Source: JACRLW01 sp050181465 (GTDB lineage Bacteria; Planctomycetota; UBA1135; UBA2386). From it: DNA of 64,000 nucleotides. This document shows, one piece after another, positions 60,390 to 64,000 of the stretch. The position numbers and the translations under genes are program-made. The stretch lies in the NCBI GenBank assembly GCA_050181465.1, contig JBFXDD010000018.1, positions 39,140 to 103,139 on the forward strand, given 5' to 3'. The number at the start of each line of letters is the position of its first letter. The stretch's first letter is position 1. Below the pieces are notes generated by a model. The model was not told the DNA's origin and did no database searches. It worked only from the letters and a program-made list of their open reading frames with translations.

Positions 60390-60614
60390 CACCGGGTCAT
60401 CGTGGGGAGTCGTCAGCCCGCGGGCGGCGGCCGACGATAGCAACGAACGGCGCCGACGGGAACCCAAGGAATCCGATGGTCGGGAGGCTCGTGAGCGAGC
60501 GACGCCCTCGGAACAGGCTCGCCTCGCAATGCGATCGCGACGCAAGACGCCCCTCCCCACAGCATGAAGCCGCCTTGAGATTGGGGCTGTCGCGGTACAC
60601 GACCTGTCGCAGGG

Positions 60615-61586
60615 CTACGGCTTGGTGCACAGAACCACCAATTGTTCGCCGAGGTTGCGCACTGGCGAGACACGACTCGAACACAGACGTTCGACGGCCC
60701 GCTTCACACCGCGAGCCATGCGGGCGACCCGAAGCGATCGTGCGATCGCCTTCACGCGCTCGTTGAGGTGTCGACTCTCGTAGTAACCCGAACTCGGTGA
60801 CTCGGACCCGGCGTCCTTCCCCCTCACCGATCGAAACGCGCGGAGCATGCCAATGATGTCGAATCCTCTACTCCGACAAGATACAAGGCGCAACCCGACC
60901 GCCTCGATCGCAGCACGGATCGTGCGCGGGGTGAAGAATGCGATGTGGTCGTCTGGACAGTTCACGACCCACCACCGCGGACCGTGCAGTCTGCGAAACA
61001 AGCTATCGAAGTTTGGAGTCGACAGCAGCAGGACTCCTCCGGGTCGAATCCACTCCGCGACCGCACGCAGTGCCGCGACCGGCTCCTCCAGGTGCTCGAT
61101 CACCTCGAGCAGCGTGACGGCGTCGTAGCCCGCGGCCTGGGGTGAGAAGTCGAACAATGACTGGCCATGTACCACCAACCCGAGGTGGTCGCGCACATAC
61201 GCGGCAGAGGCCTGCCCCACTTCCAGACCTTCCGCGTTCCACCCACGTGAATCCGCAACCGACAGCAGCGCCCCCGTAGCGCAGCCGACATCGAGCAAGC
61301 GGCGACCATCGGATCGCTTGGCACGCTCGACACTGGCCAAGTAGCGCGAGTACATGGCGATCGCGCCGTCCTCGAAAGCGATTCGCAGTCGCTCCGGATC
61401 GACGACGTCCTGAACCGCCCACTCCTGCAGCCGCGCCTTCAGGGCCTCCGAACTGCTGCGCGGGTCGACGTACGCGAATCCGCACTGTCGGCAACGAACC
61501 GCACGCGACCACTGGAGGTCAAACAAAGGGACTGGATCACTGACACCGCACAGACCGCATGCCAAGTCACGGCTGTTACTGCTCAT
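60615..61586 (-). CDS. SAM-dependent methyltransferase with N-terminal zinc-like Cys motif
   Basis: A 323-residue class I methyltransferase. The N-terminus holds CGLCGV and CRQCGFAYVDP (two Cys pairs), a probable zinc ribbon. RLLDVGCATGALLSVADSRG is the SAM loop and YDAVTLLEVIEHLEEPVAAL motif II. WWVVNCPDDHIAFFTPRTI is typical of this family. It probably methylates a sugar or the chain end in the EPS locus. ATG 61586 overlaps the stop of the next methyltransferase gene. Confidence 0.88.
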   Translation of the reverse strand: MSSNSRDLACGLCGVSDPVPLFDLQWSRAVRCRQCGFAYVDPRSSSEALKARLQEWAVQDVVDPERLRIAFEDGAIAMYSRYLASVERAKRSDGRRLLDVGCATGALLSVADSRGWNAEGLEVGQASAAYVRDHLGLVVHGQSLFDFSPQAAGYDAVTLLEVIEHLEEPVAALRAVAEWIRPGGVLLLSTPNFDSLFRRLHGPRWWVVNCPDDHIAFFTPRTIRAAIEAVGLRLVSCRSRGFDIIGMLRAFRSVRGKDAGSESPSSGYYESRHLNERVKAIARSLRVARMARGVKRAVERLCSSRVSPVRNLGEQLVVLCTKP

Positions 61587-62587
61587 CGCCCAGAAATCGC
61601 CGAATCGGGGGTCACCCCACCCACTGAGGCAGGCTTGCGGCCAAGGATCCAAAACCCTCCGGCAACGACGTGTGCCTTCTCTCTCTCGACAAGAAACTTG
61701 TCCAAGTACTTGAAAGCGAACGTCACCCACCGAAAGACACCGTTCACGATACGTCGGAGCGACGCGGGGCGTCCCGGAACGAGCATTCCGACGACCATGT
61801 TCGCTGTCTGCAGCAATGCCGACACAGGACCGATCGCAACACCGATCTTCGGATCCGCGAGTCCGTGAAACAGCCGACGCACGCCCTCTCGTGTGAATCG
61901 TCGATAGTCGCTCGGATAGCCATGGAAGAAGAAGATGAAGGGCACCTCGGCGTAGAGATACCCACCAGGCTTGAGAACCCGGAGAATCTCCGCAACTGCA
62001 ACCTCAGGGGCGCCCACGTGCTCGAGCACGGCATTGCAAATCACTGAGTCAAACGTGTCATCCATGAACGGAAGGTCGTGCGCGTCACCCACGACATCCA
62101 CGTTGTGGAACGGCTCGAGATTGAGTGTCAATTCATGTTGGCTGTAGCGCGTGGGGCCTCCGCCGACGTTGAGGACCAACGTATCGGCTCCACGATGGTC
62201 GAAGACGCGACTCGCTTCTCCACGCCGCATCCCCGGGTTGGTGTGATACATGACGTCGGGAGGCCGCAGGAATCGGAGCCACCGGCTCATCACCTTCGGC
62301 TTCCGACGCGAAGGCTCCACGGCCTCGTACTCGGCCACCATCTCCTCCCCGGTCCTGGTCTGCAGGTCCTGCCGGAGTTCGCGTCGGCTGCGCGCCGACA
62401 GTAGGAGCGGAACGCCCTCCTTGATGCCGAATCCAGCGTTGCAATCGGCGCACGCAAGCCCCGCGGCACGACCAGCGATGACCTGCCCTTTGCCGCATTC
62501 CGGACAACGCAGTCGTCCCTCCAGAGCCCGCAGGCGCTGACTCAGTTGCGGCTCGGAGCCAACGTTCTCAGAGCCTGAAGTCGACAT
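61583..62587 (-). CDS. SAM-dependent methyltransferase with N-terminal zinc-ribbon-like segment
   Basis: A 334-residue class I methyltransferase. The N-terminal region has LRCPECGKGQVI and LACADCNAGFGI, two CxxC pairs forming a zinc-ribbon (Trm112-like) domain. TLVLNVGGGPTRYSQ is the SAM loop and DSVICNAVLEHVGAPEVAV motif II; FFFHGYPSDYRRFTREG is typical of EPS methyltransferases. ATG 62587. The ATGA overlap links it with the downstream methyltransferase. Confidence 0.88.
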   Translation of the reverse strand: MSTSGSENVGSEPQLSQRLRALEGRLRCPECGKGQVIAGRAAGLACADCNAGFGIKEGVPLLLSARSRRELRQDLQTRTGEEMVAEYEAVEPSRRKPKVMSRWLRFLRPPDVMYHTNPGMRRGEASRVFDHRGADTLVLNVGGGPTRYSQHELTLNLEPFHNVDVVGDAHDLPFMDDTFDSVICNAVLEHVGAPEVAVAEILRVLKPGGYLYAEVPFIFFFHGYPSDYRRFTREGVRRLFHGLADPKIGVAIGPVSALLQTANMVVGMLVPGRPASLRRIVNGVFRWVTFAFKYLDKFLVEREKAHVVAGGFWILGRKPASVGGVTPDSAISGR

Positions 62588-62704
62588 TGAGTGGATCGCT
62601 CGCGGCTTGGAATGAGCGCCGATGCCTGCCGTTCGAGAGCTTGGCTCCACCAAGTCTAGAATCGACCCGTAGGAGTCCCCGCTCACGCATTGCAAGGAGC
62701 GCGC

Positions 62705-63559
62705 TCAGCGGTCGACTCCATCACGGCTCCCGGCCGCCGCCGACGGCGACGTCATGCCACTCTTCGATGCATGCCGCCGCCCCAGACGCACTAGGAGCGC
62801 CTTGACCTCTTCGACCGTGAAACGGCGGCGCAGCCGCAGGCAGATCAGCACGGTGTTGGTCAGCACGAAAAGGTCGAGCAGCGGCGAGTACGCACGACGA
62901 CACAGTTCACAGTACGCGATCTCGAGCTCGAGTCGACTCGCATCGTCGAGTTGGTCGCGCCCCACGAGCTGCACGGGGCCGGCCAAACCCGCCGGGGTGC
63001 CGAACCTGTCCTCCACGTTCGGAAACGACGTGCTCAGGGCAGCAACCACGTTCTCCGGCAACGGGCGGTTCCCGATGATGCTCATTTCACCGCGAAGCAC
63101 GTTGAACAACTGCGGCAACTCTGTGAGCGAACACCGCTCGATCCAGCGGCCAACCCGCGTATACACCGGAGACGTGGACGGGATGTTCAGGAAGCGTGCA
63201 CCGTCGATCGGCACCGTGTCGCGATTCACGATCCGGTCGGCGTGCTTCACCATCACCCGCAGCTTGTAGATTCGCGCAGAGCGATTCCGTGCGACTCTTC
63301 GAGAGGAGACGTAGAGAACCGGAAAACCGCTGGTCAGCGCAATCGCGCTGGCGGCGAGCACGAGCGCGATCGCCCAGATTGGTGCGCCGAAAATGACGAT
63401 TGCGAGGTCCAGCACGCGCTTCCGCGCCGGAATGCCGCGCGAGATCCGTGAATCCGCATCCAGCTGCAGGGACTCACTCGCCGCGATCGGTGTCGCGGGA
63501 TGGATAAGCCGCTGCTCGTGCGACTGACCTTGTCTGATGGGTGTTGGCTGTCCGACCAT
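62705..63559 (-). CDS. Sugar-phosphate transferase initiating EPS synthesis (PglC/WbaP catalytic type)
   Basis: A 284-residue monotopic phosphoglycosyl transferase. One re-entrant helix (VLDLAIVIFGAPIWAIALVL) precedes the catalytic core with IYKLRVMVKHADRI (Lys-Arg motif), RWIERCSLTELPQLFNVLRG and EMSIIGNRPLPENVV, matching the bacterial sugar transferase family. It joins sugar-1-phosphate to undecaprenyl phosphate, the first step of the repeat unit. ATG 63559 is used; sequence further upstream is low-complexity. Confidence 0.9.
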   Translation of the reverse strand: MVGQPTPIRQGQSHEQRLIHPATPIAASESLQLDADSRISRGIPARKRVLDLAIVIFGAPIWAIALVLAASAIALTSGFPVLYVSSRRVARNRSARIYKLRVMVKHADRIVNRDTVPIDGARFLNIPSTSPVYTRVGRWIERCSLTELPQLFNVLRGEMSIIGNRPLPENVVAALSTSFPNVEDRFGTPAGLAGPVQLVGRDQLDDASRLELEIAYCELCRRAYSPLLDLFVLTNTVLICLRLRRRFTVEEVKALLVRLGRRHASKSGMTSPSAAAGSRDGVDR

Positions 63560-63901
63560 GGGAGGCGCGACCGTCGAGCAGGCAGCGATCGGGCACGGTA
63601 GCAAATGGGAGCAGGGTGGGCAACGAACCAGACTGATCCGAGTCACTGACGGCTCCGCCCGCGACTCGCCAGCGGGAATGCGGCCACGCCGGTCATCGCC
63701 GACCCAAACCGAACGCGCGATTGGCCCCGGGATGCCAAGAGGACTTGACGTCGAGCCAGGAGCTCGTTGCGATGGCGAACTCCGGTGCGCGGGCGTGCCG
63801 CTGCCATCGCATGCGCGACGACGTCGTGCACGCAGCCGGTCCCACGGACACACTCGGCGACGCAGGCGCCAAACCCGAGACGGATCGGGGGAACCTGTGC
63901 A
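63560..63901. other. Intergenic region between the EPS locus and the edge repeats
   Basis: 342 bp with no convincing gene on either strand. It must contain the promoter of the sugar transferase gene. No other feature was seen. Confidence 0.45.
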
Positions 63902-63948
63902 ACCGGGAACATGGGTAACACTCTTGACCGGGCACATGGGTGACACTC
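63902..63948. repeat. Tandem 22-bp repeat, possible insertion-sequence end
   Basis: Units 63902-63923 and 63927-63948 differ at two positions, period 25 nt; each contains ACATGGGT followed by AACACTC or GACACTC. Such ATGGGTRACACT tandems are common at the edge of transposase genes of IS481-like elements. The 52 bases to the window end are too short to show the transposase, so the element type is a guess. Confidence 0.5.
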
Positions 63949-64000
63949 GCTGCCTGATGTCGAGGGGCTGAGCATGCCAACCGCGGGGATCGGCTGGACC

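Noticed and set aside
1..64000. tRNA, rRNA or riboswitch genes
   Set aside because: All intergenic gaps were read; none shows a cloverleaf, rRNA-like sequence or a recognisable aptamer.

Overview
The window is GC-rich, densely coded DNA that most resembles a member of the Planctomycetota. The best indicators are a PVC-type membrane-bound dehydrogenase/HEAT/cytochrome c protein (4842-7367) overlapping a Gfo/Idh/MocA oxidoreductase, a giant TPR/alpha-2-macroglobulin-like protein, many secreted proteins with HEAT or small beta-barrel leader domains, large glycine-rich lipoproteins, and a minimal type IV pilus/type II secretion-like cluster. hldD implies a heptose-containing lipopolysaccharide. 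No rRNA, tRNA or CRISPR array was seen. The phylum call is inference from gene content.

Layout. 1-1964 (minus) is the end of a tightly coupled operon: two small membrane proteins, a ferric-reductase-like/Rieske fusion and a Cys-containing partner that runs off the left edge. 2052-4832 (plus) holds a DedA/ATP-grasp fusion, a DoxX-like membrane protein and a DinB-like protein. 4842-8566 (minus) is the PVC cytochrome/Gfo-Idh pair. 8567-10595 is prfC between two related palindromic elements. 10596-13877 holds hldD and two exported proteins. 13903-21869 (minus) is the 2580-residue alpha-2-macroglobulin-like protein with a coupled small membrane protein. 21957-28537 is mixed housekeeping: nitroreductase, ComM-like AAA protein, an exported protein, and a cutA/metallophosphoesterase/nanoRNase operon. 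28626-34009 carries two paralogous Cys/Gly-rich lipoproteins.

35453-45859 (minus) reads, in transcription order, pilT, pilB, pilC, a TPR membrane protein, a pilin, a polyprenyl-phosphate glycosyltransferase, a second glycosyltransferase and a GT-C/TPR protein. This order suggests a pilus-type machine plus an O-glycosylation branch. A 1.1-kb stretch with no convincing gene lies upstream of pilT.

48816-63559 is a Wzx/Wzy-type exopolysaccharide locus. It encodes an outer-membrane export lipoprotein (Wza-like), an SDR, two glycosyltransferases, a flippase, a surface glycoside hydrolase lipoprotein, an O-antigen-ligase-like polymerase, a Wzz-like co-polymerase, a CpsD-like ATPase, two methyltransferases and an initiating sugar-phosphate transferase. 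The proteins cover the whole path: lipid-linked unit priming, assembly, flipping, polymerisation, length control, export and trimming. The right edge (63902-63948) carries a tandem repeat of the kind found next to some insertion sequences.

Many genes are translationally coupled through 4-nt start/stop overlaps (ATGA or GTGA). Most other long open frames are antisense shadows produced by the high GC content.
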